From the NCBI GenBank assembly GCA_018780645.1, contig JADMJJ010000024.1, forward strand, positions 1 to 64,000: DNA of 64,000 bases, read 5' to 3'. The notes below the pieces were generated by a model. That model was not told the DNA's origin, did no database searches, and saw nothing but the letters and a program-made list of their open reading frames with translations. Position numbers and translations under genes: made by a program. This stretch comes from Burkholderiaceae bacterium. Its GTDB lineage: Bacteria; Pseudomonadota; Gammaproteobacteria; Burkholderiales; Burkholderiaceae_C. Shown here piece after piece: positions 26,292 to 35,000 of this stretch. Positions within the stretch are counted from its first letter, which is position 1; every line of letters starts with the position of its first letter.

Positions 26292-29200
26292 TCAGTGCGA
26301 GGCCAAGGTCGAGGCTTCGTCCTCGGGCCGCTTGACGCGGAACCAGGCCGCATACATGGCCGGCAGGGCCAGCAATGTCAGCGCGGTGGCGACAATCAGG
26401 CCGCCCATGATGGCCACGGCCATCGGGCCCCAGAAGACGCTGCGCGACAGCGGAATCATCGCCAGCACGGCCGCGGCCGCCGTCAGCACGATGGGCCGGA
26501 AGCGCCGCACCGCCGACTCGACGATGGCATTCCAGGTCGGCACGCCACGCTCCCGGTCCTGCTCGATCTGGTCGATCAGGATCACCGAGTTGCGCATGAT
26601 CATGCCCATCAGCGCGATCACGCCCAGCAGCGCCACAAAGCCGAACGGTCTATCCAGCAGCAGCAGGGCCCCGGCCACGCCGGCGATGCCCAACGGCCCG
26701 GTCAGGAACACCAGCATTGCCCGCGAAAAGCTCTTCAGCTGCAGCATCAAGAGAGTGAAGGTCAGGAACAGCATGATGGGCACGCCGGCGGCGATCGAGC
26801 CCTGGCCCTTGCTGCTCTCCTCCACGGCGCCGGCCACCTCGATCGTGTAGCCAGGTGGCATCTTGGCGGCAAGCTCGTTCAGCAGCGGCGACAGCTGGGC
26901 CGAGACGGTCGGGCCCTGGAGCCCTTCAATCACATCGCCCTGCACCGTCACCGCATAGTTGCGCCCCTCGCGCCACAGCACGCCCGGCTCCCAGTTGAAG
27001 CTGATCTTGGCGATCTGCGTCAGCGGCACGGCACGGCCGGTGCTGGTGGGCAGATAGGAGTTGGCGATGTCGCTGATGGCATTGCGCTCGTCCTGCGGTT
27101 GGCGCAGCACGATGTCGATCAGTTTGTCGCCCTCGCGGTACTGGCCCACCGTGCTGCCGGACAGCAGCGTGCGCGAAGACTGCGCGATCGTCTGGCTGCT
27201 GACGCCCAGTGCGCGGGCCTTGTCCTGGTCGATGTCCAGGCGCAGCACCTTGACCGATTCGTTCCAGTTGTCATTGACACCTCGCATATTCGGGTTGGCG
27301 CGCATCACCGCCTTGGCCTGGTCGGCCCACTCGCGCACCTTCTTGGCATCGGTGCCCATCACGCGGAACTGCACCGGGTAAGGCACCGGCGGACCATTTG
27401 GCAACAGCTTGACGCGACCGCGCACGTCGGGAAACTCATCGGCCAGCAGTTGGGGCAGGCGCTTGCGCAGGGCCTCGCGCTCCTTCAGGTCCTTGGGCAG
27501 GACGATCGCCTGACTGACGTTGGATTGCGGGAACACCTGATCCAGAGGCAGATAGAAGCGCGGCACGCCGCTGCCTATCCAGGTGCTGACCGAGGCCACG
27601 CCGGGTTCCTTCATCAAGCGCTGCTCGAAGCGCTTGGCCTGCTCCTCGCTCTGCTGGATGGTCGAGCCCTCCGGCAGCCACAGGTCCACGAGGATCTCGG
27701 GCCGGCTGGAGTCCGGGAAGAACTGCTGCTGCACCTTGCCCATGCCCACCAGGCCCAGCACAAAGGTGGCTATGGTCAGCGCGATGGTGATGCGGCGGTG
27801 CTGCACGCACCAGTTCACCGCATGGCGGAAGCGGTTGTAAAACGGCGTGTCGAACAACTCGTGGGCCTCGCCCTCGGCGCGCGGGTGGTTGCGCAGCAGC
27901 AGCGAGCCCAGATAGGGCACGAAGTAGACCGAGACAAGCCAGGAGATGATCAGCGCCGCGGCGGTGACGGCGAAGATCGCGAAGGTGTACTCACCCACCG
28001 TGGACTGGGCCAGGCCGATCGGCAGAAAGCCGACTGCGGTGATCAGCGTGCCGGTCAGCATGGGCATCGCCGTCACGTCATAAGCATAGGTGGCGGCCCG
28101 CATCTTGTCGTAGCCCTCCTCCATCTTGCGCACCATCATTTCGACGGCAATGATGGCATCGTCCACCAACAAGCCCAGCGCGATGATCAGCGAGCCCAGC
28201 GAGATCTTGTGCAGGCCCACGCCCCAGTAGAACATGGTCACGAAGGTGATCGCCATGACCAGCGGAATGGTGATGCCCACCACCATGCCGGGCCAGATGT
28301 CCAGGCGCAGCGGTTTGGTGTGCAGGCCCAGAGCAATGAAGCTGACCAGCAGCACGATCACCACCGCCTCGATCAGCACGCGCACGAACTCGCCGACCGA
28401 GCGCGACACGGCAGAGGGCTGGTCCTGCACCTGCATCATCTGCACGCCTGCGGGCAGGTTCTGCTCGATCTTGGCCGTGGCCGCCTTCAGGGCCTTGCCC
28501 ATGCGGATGATGTCGCCGCCCTTGGCCATCGAGATGCCCAGCGCGATCACCTCCTTGCCCTGGTGGCGCACCATCACCGCCGGCGGGTCGGAATAGGCCC
28601 GCTCGATCTTGGCAATATCGGCCAGCCGCAAGGTGGTGGCCACCCCGGTGACCGGGTTGACGGCACGTATCGGCAGCGCCTTCAGCGCCTCGACCGAGTT
28701 CAGTTGGCCGGCCACGCGCACCTGCAGGTTCTCGCTGCCGGCATTCAGCACGCCGGCGCCCTCGACGGCGTTCTGCGCCGACAACTGGGCGAACACCTGG
28801 TTCAGGTCTATGCCCAGCTGGGCCAGGCGCTTTTGCGAGATCTCGATGAACAGCTTCTCGGGCTGGGCACCGAAGACCTCGACCTTGGCCACATCGGTCA
28901 CGCGCAGCAGTTGCTGACGCACCGCGTCGGCATGCTCGCGCAGCTCCTCGCGCGTGAAGCCGTCGGCAGACAGCGCATAGATCGAGCCATAGACATCGCC
29001 GAACTCGTCATTGAACACCGGGCCGATCACACCGGCCGGCAGGGTGTGGCGCATATCACCCAACTTCTTGCGCACCTGGTACCAGGTGTTGCTGACATCC
29101 TTGGCTGGTGAACTGTCCTTCAGCTGGAAGATCGTCAGCGATTCACCGGGCTTGGTGTAGCTGCGGATCTTGTCGGCATGGGGCGCCTCCTGCAACGTTT

Positions 29201-29459
29201 TCTCGATCTTGTCGGTGACCTGTTCGGCCATCTGCTGGGCACTGGCGCCCGGCCAGAAGGCCTGCACCACCATGGCGCGGAAGGTGAACGGCGGATCTTC
29301 GTCCTGGCCGAGCTGAAAGTAGGCAGCAAAGCCCAGCACCATCAAGACCACCAGCAGGTAGCGGGTCAGCGGGGCATGCTCCAGCGCCCAGCGGGAGATA
29401 TTGAAGCGTGAGGCGGTGGACGAATCGTGATGCACGGTGGGAGCCGGTTTGTTACTCAT
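26292..29459 (-). CDS. Efflux RND transporter permease subunit
   Basis: A 1055-residue inner-membrane proton-driven exporter. Two large periplasmic loops alternate with two clusters of transmembrane helices, giving the usual 12. The proton-relay helix contains LGLLVDDAIIAVEMM with the paired aspartates, followed by RKMEEGYDKMRAA. It belongs to the AcrB-like superfamily but to a divergent branch (N-terminus begins FNISRWALEHAPLTRYLL), so drug, organic-acid or lipid substrates are all possible. It lies 16 bases downstream of its adaptor gene and forms a two-gene operon. No outer-membrane factor follows, so a TolC-like channel encoded elsewhere must complete the pump. Confidence 0.95.
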   Translation of the reverse strand: MSNKPAPTVHHDSSTASRFNISRWALEHAPLTRYLLVVLMVLGFAAYFQLGQDEDPPFTFRAMVVQAFWPGASAQQMAEQVTDKIEKTLQEAPHADKIRSYTKPGESLTIFQLKDSSPAKDVSNTWYQVRKKLGDMRHTLPAGVIGPVFNDEFGDVYGSIYALSADGFTREELREHADAVRQQLLRVTDVAKVEVFGAQPEKLFIEISQKRLAQLGIDLNQVFAQLSAQNAVEGAGVLNAGSENLQVRVAGQLNSVEALKALPIRAVNPVTGVATTLRLADIAKIERAYSDPPAVMVRHQGKEVIALGISMAKGGDIIRMGKALKAATAKIEQNLPAGVQMMQVQDQPSAVSRSVGEFVRVLIEAVVIVLLVSFIALGLHTKPLRLDIWPGMVVGITIPLVMAITFVTMFYWGVGLHKISLGSLIIALGLLVDDAIIAVEMMVRKMEEGYDKMRAATYAYDVTAMPMLTGTLITAVGFLPIGLAQSTVGEYTFAIFAVTAAALIISWLVSVYFVPYLGSLLLRNHPRAEGEAHELFDTPFYNRFRHAVNWCVQHRRITIALTIATFVLGLVGMGKVQQQFFPDSSRPEILVDLWLPEGSTIQQSEEQAKRFEQRLMKEPGVASVSTWIGSGVPRFYLPLDQVFPQSNVSQAIVLPKDLKEREALRKRLPQLLADEFPDVRGRVKLLPNGPPVPYPVQFRVMGTDAKKVREWADQAKAVMRANPNMRGVNDNWNESVKVLRLDIDQDKARALGVSSQTIAQSSRTLLSGSTVGQYREGDKLIDIVLRQPQDERNAISDIANSYLPTSTGRAVPLTQIAKISFNWEPGVLWREGRNYAVTVQGDVIEGLQGPTVSAQLSPLLNELAAKMPPGYTIEVAGAVEESSKGQGSIAAGVPIMLFLTFTLLMLQLKSFSRAMLVFLTGPLGIAGVAGALLLLDRPFGFVALLGVIALMGMIMRNSVILIDQIEQDRERGVPTWNAIVESAVRRFRPIVLTAAAAVLAMIPLSRSVFWGPMAVAIMGGLIVATALTLLALPAMYAAWFRVKRPEDEASTLASH

Positions 29460-29475
29460 GCGAGCACCCCTGGCT

Positions 29476-30630
29476 TCAGCGCGAAGCGCCGGATGCAGCG
29501 ACGGCCGCAGCCGCGGCTCGCTCGGTCAGGCCGTAGCGCTTGACCTTCTGGCCGGGCGTCAGCACGTGCACGCCGGCGGTCACCACCTCCTGACCACCGC
29601 GCAGGCCGCCCGAAATCACCACCTCATTGCCATCGGCGCTGAGCACCTGCACCACCTGGGTGCTGACCGTCATCGTTTTCGGGTCCAGCAGCCACACCGA
29701 TGACTTGCCCTGGAACTCCATCACCGCGCTGAGGGGCAACTTGATCACATCGGCCAGTTTGGGCAGCTCCAGCTGCACGGTCGCCGTCTGGCCCAGCTTG
29801 GCCGCCGGTGACTTGACCTCGGCCTTGACCTGGAAGGTGCGCGTGCTGGCATCGGCCGCTGCTGCCACCTCATGCAGGGTGGCGTCCAGCATGACGCCTT
29901 CCACCCCCCACAGCTTGACCTTCAACGCGCCCGGCACGGCGGCCGCGGCGCGGAACGAGGCCACGCGGTCCTCCGGCACCGAGAACACCACATCGCGCGG
30001 GCCGTCCTGGGCCACGCGGACGATGGGCGTGCCGGCATTGACGACGCTGCCCGGCTCGGCCTCGATGCCGGTGACGACACCGCTGACGTCCGACTGCAGG
30101 ACCGCATAGCCGGCCTGGTTGCTCTGCACATTCATTTGCGCGCGGGCCTGGTCCAGCTGCGACTTGGCCGCCTTCAAGGCGGTCTCGCGGCGCTCCAGCT
30201 CGGCGCCACTGACAAAGCCCTGGTCTTTCAGATCCTTGGCGCGGCGGAAATCGGCAAGGTTCAGGTCGTAATTGGCCTGCGCGGCCACCTGGCTGGCCTT
30301 GGCGGCGTCCTGGGCCAGCTTCAGATCCTGCGGATCCAGCTGGGCCAGCACCTGGCCGGCCTTCACTGTGTCGCCCAGATTGACGCGACGCGCCACCAGC
30401 TTGCCCGCCACCCGAAAGCCCAGCCGCGACTCGGTGCGCGCCCGGACCTCGGCCGCGAACTCATGCGTGCCGCCGGCACTACCCACCTGCACCACCTGGG
30501 TGCGCACCGAGCGCTCCGGCGCGGGTGCCTCCTGGGGTTTGCTGCAGGCCGCCAGGGCCAGCGCTAGAACCAGGGCGGGCGCCAGGCGCAGGCCCTGCGT
30601 CAAACAAAGAGGGAAACGGGCATTGGGCAT
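29476..30630 (-). CDS. RND efflux periplasmic adaptor subunit (lipoprotein)
   Basis: A 384-residue membrane-fusion protein linking the permease to an outer-membrane channel. It begins MPNARFPLCL and carries a signal with lipobox LAAC near residue 29, so it should be anchored to the inner membrane. A lipoyl/barrel-sandwich half-motif (RVAGKLVARRVNLGDTVKAG), a coiled-coil hairpin (about residues 95-150) and the second half (DVSGVVTGIEAEPGSVVNAG) follow in order. The Met at 30630 is chosen over one at 30657 because it gives a proper signal peptide and has GAGG upstream. The operon is driven from a strong promoter overlapped by a TetR-type operator. Confidence 0.93.
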   Translation of the reverse strand: MPNARFPLCLTQGLRLAPALVLALALAACSKPQEAPAPERSVRTQVVQVGSAGGTHEFAAEVRARTESRLGFRVAGKLVARRVNLGDTVKAGQVLAQLDPQDLKLAQDAAKASQVAAQANYDLNLADFRRAKDLKDQGFVSGAELERRETALKAAKSQLDQARAQMNVQSNQAGYAVLQSDVSGVVTGIEAEPGSVVNAGTPIVRVAQDGPRDVVFSVPEDRVASFRAAAAVPGALKVKLWGVEGVMLDATLHEVAAAADASTRTFQVKAEVKSPAAKLGQTATVQLELPKLADVIKLPLSAVMEFQGKSSVWLLDPKTMTVSTQVVQVLSADGNEVVISGGLRGGQEVVTAGVHVLTPGQKVKRYGLTERAAAAAVAASGASR

Positions 30631-30706
30631 GAAAACCTCGAAACAAGCCGTAAACACAACAAGCGCAGGGCTGTGAGCAGGGCTCGGGCACCTGAACCAG
30701 CAACTG

Positions 30707-30720
30707 ACTGACTGGTCAGT
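30707..30720. promoter_or_regulatory. TetR-type operator of the RND operon
   Basis: ACTGAC-TG-GTCAGT is a perfect inverted repeat with 6-base arms, placed directly downstream of the -10 box where the transcript would start. A bound repressor would block initiation. The ACTGAC/GTCAGT arms resemble operators of TetR-family regulators of RND pumps. No tetR gene is adjacent. Confidence 0.7.
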
Positions 30721-30749
30721 AATGTATTCAGGGTGCCCTCGACTGTCAA
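30721..30749 (-). promoter_or_regulatory. Sigma-70 promoter of the RND efflux operon
   Basis: On the minus strand, a perfect TTGACA lies 17 bases from TACATT. This is the best sigma-70 promoter match I found in the window. The TetR-type operator abuts the -10 box on its downstream side. Confidence 0.8.
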
Positions 30750-30809
30750 ATGGCCGGCCTCTTCATATCGGCACGGGCAAGGGCCGGCTGAGCCTGCCCT
30801 GCATGGACA

Positions 30810-31673
30810 ATGCACGCCGTGAGTCAAGAACATTACGAAAACTTCCCGGTCGCCTCCTGGCTGTGTCCGCCGCACCTGCGCGGCACGGTGATGGCAATTT
30901 ATGGCTTTGCGCGCACCGCCGACGATATTGCGGACGAAGGTGATGCATTACCGCCACAACGGATGGCCCAGCTGCAGGACTTTCAGCGGGCCTTGCACGG
31001 CTGCGCCCGCGGCGAGGCCAATGATTCGGCCTGGCCTCAGATCTTCGCGCCGCTGGGCCAGGCCCTGCGCACGCATCGGCTTCCCCTGCCGCTGCTGGAC
31101 GATCTGCTCGGCGCCTTCATGCAGGACGTGGTCAAGAGCGACTACGCCGACCGCAGCGAGCTGCTTGACTACTGCCGCCGGTCGGCCAGTCCGGTCGGCA
31201 GGCTGCTGCTGCACCTGTACGGCGTCGACGACGCGTTGTCACTGCGGCGCTCGGACGCGATCTGCAGCGCGCTACAGCTGATCAACTTCTGGCAGGACCT
31301 CAGCGTGGATGGGCCGCGCGGCCGGCTCTATGCTCCGCTGGCCGATCTGCAGCGGCACGGCCTGACCCCGCAGCAAGTGCTTCAGTGCCAGGACTCGCCG
31401 GCCGCCCGAGCGCTGATCCGGGACCTGTGCACCTGGGCCAGGACCCTGATGCTGGAGGGCGCGCCATTGGTGCACCGTGTACCCGGTCGGGCCGGCTGGG
31501 AACTGCGCCTGGTCGTGCAGGGCGGGCTACGGATTCTTGAGAGAATCGAACGCATGCAATATGACACTTTGCAACACCGACCTGTCATCAAGGCGCCCGA
31601 TGTGGCCGTGATGATCTGGCGCGCCTTCGTCATGCGCCCCGCGCCCACCGACACCCAGGTCCCTGCAGCATGA
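30810..31673 (+). CDS. hpnC: Hydroxysqualene synthase HpnC
   Basis: A 287-residue all-helical squalene/phytoene synthase-family protein. The first aspartate-rich motif is RTADDIADE and the second region reads INFWQDLSVDGPRGRLYAPL. In the three-enzyme bacterial route HpnC converts presqualene diphosphate to hydroxysqualene. Assignment to HpnC rather than HpnD rests on gene order and on the HYENFPVASWLCPP N-terminus typical of this member. The ATG at 30810 has no clear Shine-Dalgarno; a GTG nine bases later is an alternative. The stop overlaps the hpnD start by four bases. It is divergent from the RND operon. Confidence 0.92.
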   Translation: MHAVSQEHYENFPVASWLCPPHLRGTVMAIYGFARTADDIADEGDALPPQRMAQLQDFQRALHGCARGEANDSAWPQIFAPLGQALRTHRLPLPLLDDLLGAFMQDVVKSDYADRSELLDYCRRSASPVGRLLLHLYGVDDALSLRRSDAICSALQLINFWQDLSVDGPRGRLYAPLADLQRHGLTPQQVLQCQDSPAARALIRDLCTWARTLMLEGAPLVHRVPGRAGWELRLVVQGGLRILERIERMQYDTLQHRPVIKAPDVAVMIWRAFVMRPAPTDTQVPAA

Positions 31674-32518
31674 GCCCCGAGCAATACGTTCAGGACAAGG
31701 CCGCCCGCAGCGGCTCGAGCTTCTACTACGCCTTTCTGTTCCTGCCGGCGCAGCGTCGTGCCGCCATCACCGCCTTCTATGCCTTCTGCCGCGAGGTCGA
31801 TGATGTGGTGGACGAAACGAGCGATGCCGGTGTGGCCGCCACCAAGCTCGCCTGGTGGCGCAAGGAGGTAGCCAGCGCCTTTGCCGGCCAGCCCAGCCAC
31901 CCGGTGATGCGGGCGCTGATGCCCCACGTGGCCAACTACGACATCCGCGCCGAGCATCTGCAGGCCGTGATCGAGGGCTGCCAGATGGACCTGGACCAGA
32001 CCCGCTACCTCGACTTCGCAGGCCTGCAGCGCTATTGCCACCTGGTGGCCGGCGTCGTCGGCGAGGTGGCCTCGGGCATCTTCGGCCGCAGCGAGCCCGC
32101 CACCATTGCCTACGCCCATACGCTGGGTCAGGCCCTGCAGCTGACCAACATCATCCGCGACGTCGGCGACGATGCACGCCGGGGCCGCATCTATCTGCCG
32201 GTCTCGGAGCTGCAGCAGTTCGACGTCAAGGCCCATGAAATTCTCAAGCGCGAGAAGCCCTGGGGCTATAGCGAACGCTTCACGGCGCTGATGCAGTTCC
32301 AGACGCAACGCGCCCATCGTCTCTATGACGAGGCCCTGGCCCTGCTGCCCGAGGCCGACCGACGCACGCAGAAGACCGGGCTGATGATGGCCAATATCTA
32401 CCGATCCCTGTTGCGCGAGATCGAGGCCGAGCAGTTCCAGGTGCTGCACCAGCGCATCTCGCTGACGCCGCTGCGCAAGCTTTGGATCGCGATGCGCACC
32501 AACTGGCGCGGGCGCTGA
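31670..32518 (+). CDS. hpnD: Presqualene diphosphate synthase HpnD
   Basis: A 282-residue squalene/phytoene synthase-family enzyme that condenses two farnesyl diphosphates into presqualene diphosphate. Both metal-binding motifs are complete: FCREVDDVVDE (near residue 43) and NIIRDVGDDARRGRIYLP (near 160). Compared with HpnC, the second motif has the full set of Asp residues expected for the diphosphate-ionising step. ATG 31670 overlaps the hpnC stop, and the last base of its stop is the first base of hpnE, so the three genes are translationally coupled. Confidence 0.94.
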   Translation: MSPEQYVQDKAARSGSSFYYAFLFLPAQRRAAITAFYAFCREVDDVVDETSDAGVAATKLAWWRKEVASAFAGQPSHPVMRALMPHVANYDIRAEHLQAVIEGCQMDLDQTRYLDFAGLQRYCHLVAGVVGEVASGIFGRSEPATIAYAHTLGQALQLTNIIRDVGDDARRGRIYLPVSELQQFDVKAHEILKREKPWGYSERFTALMQFQTQRAHRLYDEALALLPEADRRTQKTGLMMANIYRSLLREIEAEQFQVLHQRISLTPLRKLWIAMRTNWRGR

Positions 32519-33831
32519 TGGCCGGAAGATTCAAGCTGGCCGTGGTCGGCGGTGGCTGGGCCGGCCTTGCCGCCGCCGTGCAAGCGATTCGCGACGGCCA
32601 CCAGGTCAGCCTGTTCGAGATGGCCGCCCAGTTGGGCGGACGGGCACGCAGCGTCGACTGCAAGGGGGCCGATGCACAGGATCTGAGGCTGGACAACGGT
32701 CAGCACATCCTGATCGGTGCCTATCGACAAAGCCTGGCCCTGATGCACCAGGTCGGCGCCCGGCCCGAGGACATGCTGCAGCGCCTGCCGTTGCGCCTGC
32801 GCTATCCGGACCTCGAAGGTCTGAGCCTGCCGCCCGGACATCCTGTGCCGGCCTTCGCTCGCGCCGTGCTGGCCTGTGCCCATTGGACGAGGCGCGAACG
32901 TCTGGGTCTGCTGAGACATTGCGCGGTCTGGGCACTGAAGAGCTTTCGCTGCGATCCTCAGGCCACTGTCGCCCAGTTGTGCGCCACCCTGCCCCGGCCG
33001 GTGCGCGAGCAGCTGATTGACCCACTGTGCGTGGCCGCGCTGAACACGCCGGCCACCCAGGCCAGCGCCACCGTGTTTCTGCGCGTATTGAAGGACGCCC
33101 TGTTCTCGGGGCCGGGATCGTCCGACCTGCTGCTGCCCCGGCGGCCGCTCAGCGACTTGCTGGCCGAGCCGGCAGCCCACTGGCTGCGCACCCAGGGCGC
33201 GCGGCTGCATCTGGGCCAGCGCGTGTCCAGCCTCGTCAGCGATGGCGGCCGCTGGCTGGTGGACGATGAGCGTTTCGACGCGGTCGTGCTGGCCTGCACC
33301 GCTCCAGAAGCGGCCCGCCTGGTCGCGCCGATAGCCACCGGCTGGGCGCAGACGGCGCGCGACCTGCGTTACGAACCCATCGTCACCGTCTATCTGGAGA
33401 GCCCGGGCAGTCATCTGCCAGTTCCGATGATGGCCCTGCACGAGGGCCCGCAGGCGCCGGCGCAGTTCGTCTTCGACCTCGGCCAGATCCATCAGAGCGA
33501 AGAGGCGGCCGGCCGCTTTGCCTTCGTCATCAGCGGCGCGCGCGCCTGGTTGGATCAGGGGCTGGACGCCACTGTCACGGCCACCTTGCAGCAGGCAAAG
33601 CAGGCGCTATCGGCCCATTGGGCACAGCCACCGCAATTGCTGCGCGCCTTGACCGAGAAACGCGCCACCTTTGCCTGCGCACCGGGCCTGCAGCGACCGG
33701 AAGCTCGCATTGCCCCGGGCTTGATCGCCGCCGGCGACTATGTTCAAGGCCCCTACCCGGCCACTCTGGAAGGCGCTGTGATGTCCGGCAACGCGGCGGC
33801 CCGCGGCCTAGCGGGCGAACGGCGCGGCTAA
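32518..33831 (+). CDS. hpnE: Hydroxysqualene dehydroxylase HpnE
   Basis: A 437-residue FAD-dependent amine-oxidase-fold protein that reduces hydroxysqualene to squalene. A Rossmann dinucleotide motif opens the protein (VVGGGWAGLAAA), followed by GGRAR and the family segment DNGQHILIGAYRQSL. A C-terminal FAD-contact region reads AGDYVQGPYPATLEGAVMSG. The ATG at 32518 shares a base with the hpnD stop. Its last 24 bases overlap the 3' end of the convergent TIGR03790 gene. No squalene-hopene cyclase or other hopanoid gene lies in the window, so the fate of the squalene is not shown here. Confidence 0.94.
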   Translation: MAGRFKLAVVGGGWAGLAAAVQAIRDGHQVSLFEMAAQLGGRARSVDCKGADAQDLRLDNGQHILIGAYRQSLALMHQVGARPEDMLQRLPLRLRYPDLEGLSLPPGHPVPAFARAVLACAHWTRRERLGLLRHCAVWALKSFRCDPQATVAQLCATLPRPVREQLIDPLCVAALNTPATQASATVFLRVLKDALFSGPGSSDLLLPRRPLSDLLAEPAAHWLRTQGARLHLGQRVSSLVSDGGRWLVDDERFDAVVLACTAPEAARLVAPIATGWAQTARDLRYEPIVTVYLESPGSHLPVPMMALHEGPQAPAQFVFDLGQIHQSEEAAGRFAFVISGARAWLDQGLDATVTATLQQAKQALSAHWAQPPQLLRALTEKRATFACAPGLQRPEARIAPGLIAAGDYVQGPYPATLEGAVMSGNAAARGLAGERRG

Positions 33832-34938
33832 GGGCTCGCCAACAAACACCCCCTGGGCCGGCCACGCCACGCTCTTCCAATACGCCTCCAGCGCCGTCGC
33901 CCCCTGCAGATAGTGCAAGAGCAGCACCTGCGGGTGGGGGAATTTCTGCAGATGATTGCAGGGCTCGCTGGCGGTGCCGAAGCTGGCCGTGGCACCCGAC
34001 TCCAGCCAATCGAGCACGCTCATCTGGCCATGGCTGCCGAGCAACTGCCCGCCATAGGAGGTCAGGTGATCGGCCAGCGCACCGGGCAGCCATTGCAGGT
34101 TGTCGAGCACATCGACCTTCGCCACACCCGTCTGCATCAGGATCACTCGGCGCAGCTGAGTGGTCTCGCTGGACTGGCGCAGATCCACCTCGATGCCGCG
34201 CGCGGCGATCAAGCCTTCAGGCGGGAACAGGACAGACCGCACATTGCGCGCCCGGTCCTGCGTGCTGATGAACACCGCCTTGGCCGGAGGCCCGCCGCGC
34301 CGTCCCAATTGCCCGTCGGAAGCCACGCCGCGGTCTATCAGGGCCTTGGCACTCTCCACACTGCGCGTGGCCAGCAGCATCGACGGCCGCAGTCCCAGCT
34401 CGGTATAGGGCCGGCTGCTGGCGCCATTGAAGTAGCCCGAGGGTCGGTTGGGTGAGCAGGTCTGCTTGCAGGCATCCGGCTGAAAACCCAGGGTCAGTGC
34501 CGCAGTGATCGAGTTGCACTCCACCGCCCAGGGCTGATTCCAGGCCATGGCCAGGGCCTGGACCTGCGGGCCCATGTGCTCGCGCACCTGGGCGGCGAGC
34601 TGCTCGAACTCGGTGGCGCTGAGCACCGGCTTGATCGGCAGCTCAAGACGCAGCACCTGCTCGGGCGGAATGCCGCGCTTGTCGATGTAGTACTCGCCAA
34701 CGGCGACCGAATAGGGGTCGGCAGTGTTGATCACTAGGCCAAGATCGCGCGCCGTCAGGCGGCCGCTGACGCGCGGCACCGCCATCCACAGGCGCTGCGG
34801 CTGATTGACAACGGCACTGGCCGCGGCAGCGGGCGCGGACGCCGCCGCCTGTGCCATGGCCGCTGTGGGGGCGCCCAGCAGTGCGGCAAGGCACGCACAC
34901 AGGCAGAGGTACAAACGCATCAAGAGATTCGGACTCAT
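33808..34938 (-). CDS. TIGR03790 family protein, exported
   Basis: A 376-residue protein of unknown function. It starts with a signal peptide (MSPNLLMRLYLCLCACLAALLG, cleavage expected near AMAQA). An Ala-rich stretch and the conserved domain follow. Recognisable family features are YYIDKRGIPPEQVLRLELP, LLATRSVESAKALIDRG and the C-terminal SYGGQLLGSHGQMSVLDWLE with a nearby SEPCNHLQKFPHP. Conserved cysteines (ACKQTC, EPCNH) suit a periplasmic or surface location. A start at 34920 is also possible. No enzymatic activity is known to me for this family. It is convergent with hpnE, which it overlaps, and divergent from the IclR gene. Confidence 0.85.
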   Translation of the reverse strand: MSPNLLMRLYLCLCACLAALLGAPTAAMAQAAASAPAAAASAVVNQPQRLWMAVPRVSGRLTARDLGLVINTADPYSVAVGEYYIDKRGIPPEQVLRLELPIKPVLSATEFEQLAAQVREHMGPQVQALAMAWNQPWAVECNSITAALTLGFQPDACKQTCSPNRPSGYFNGASSRPYTELGLRPSMLLATRSVESAKALIDRGVASDGQLGRRGGPPAKAVFISTQDRARNVRSVLFPPEGLIAARGIEVDLRQSSETTQLRRVILMQTGVAKVDVLDNLQWLPGALADHLTSYGGQLLGSHGQMSVLDWLESGATASFGTASEPCNHLQKFPHPQVLLLHYLQGATALEAYWKSVAWPAQGVFVGEPLAAPFAR

Positions 34939-35000
34939 CGCCGCTATTTGACATTGAATTTCGCGATGCAAAACCCCAAAAAAGCCCGCACAATCACTCC

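Noticed and set aside
26241-29111. 956-codon plus-strand frame opposite the RND permease
   Set aside because: Shadow frame; the His/Gln/Arg-rich translation lacks domains and the opposite strand encodes a complete RND protein.
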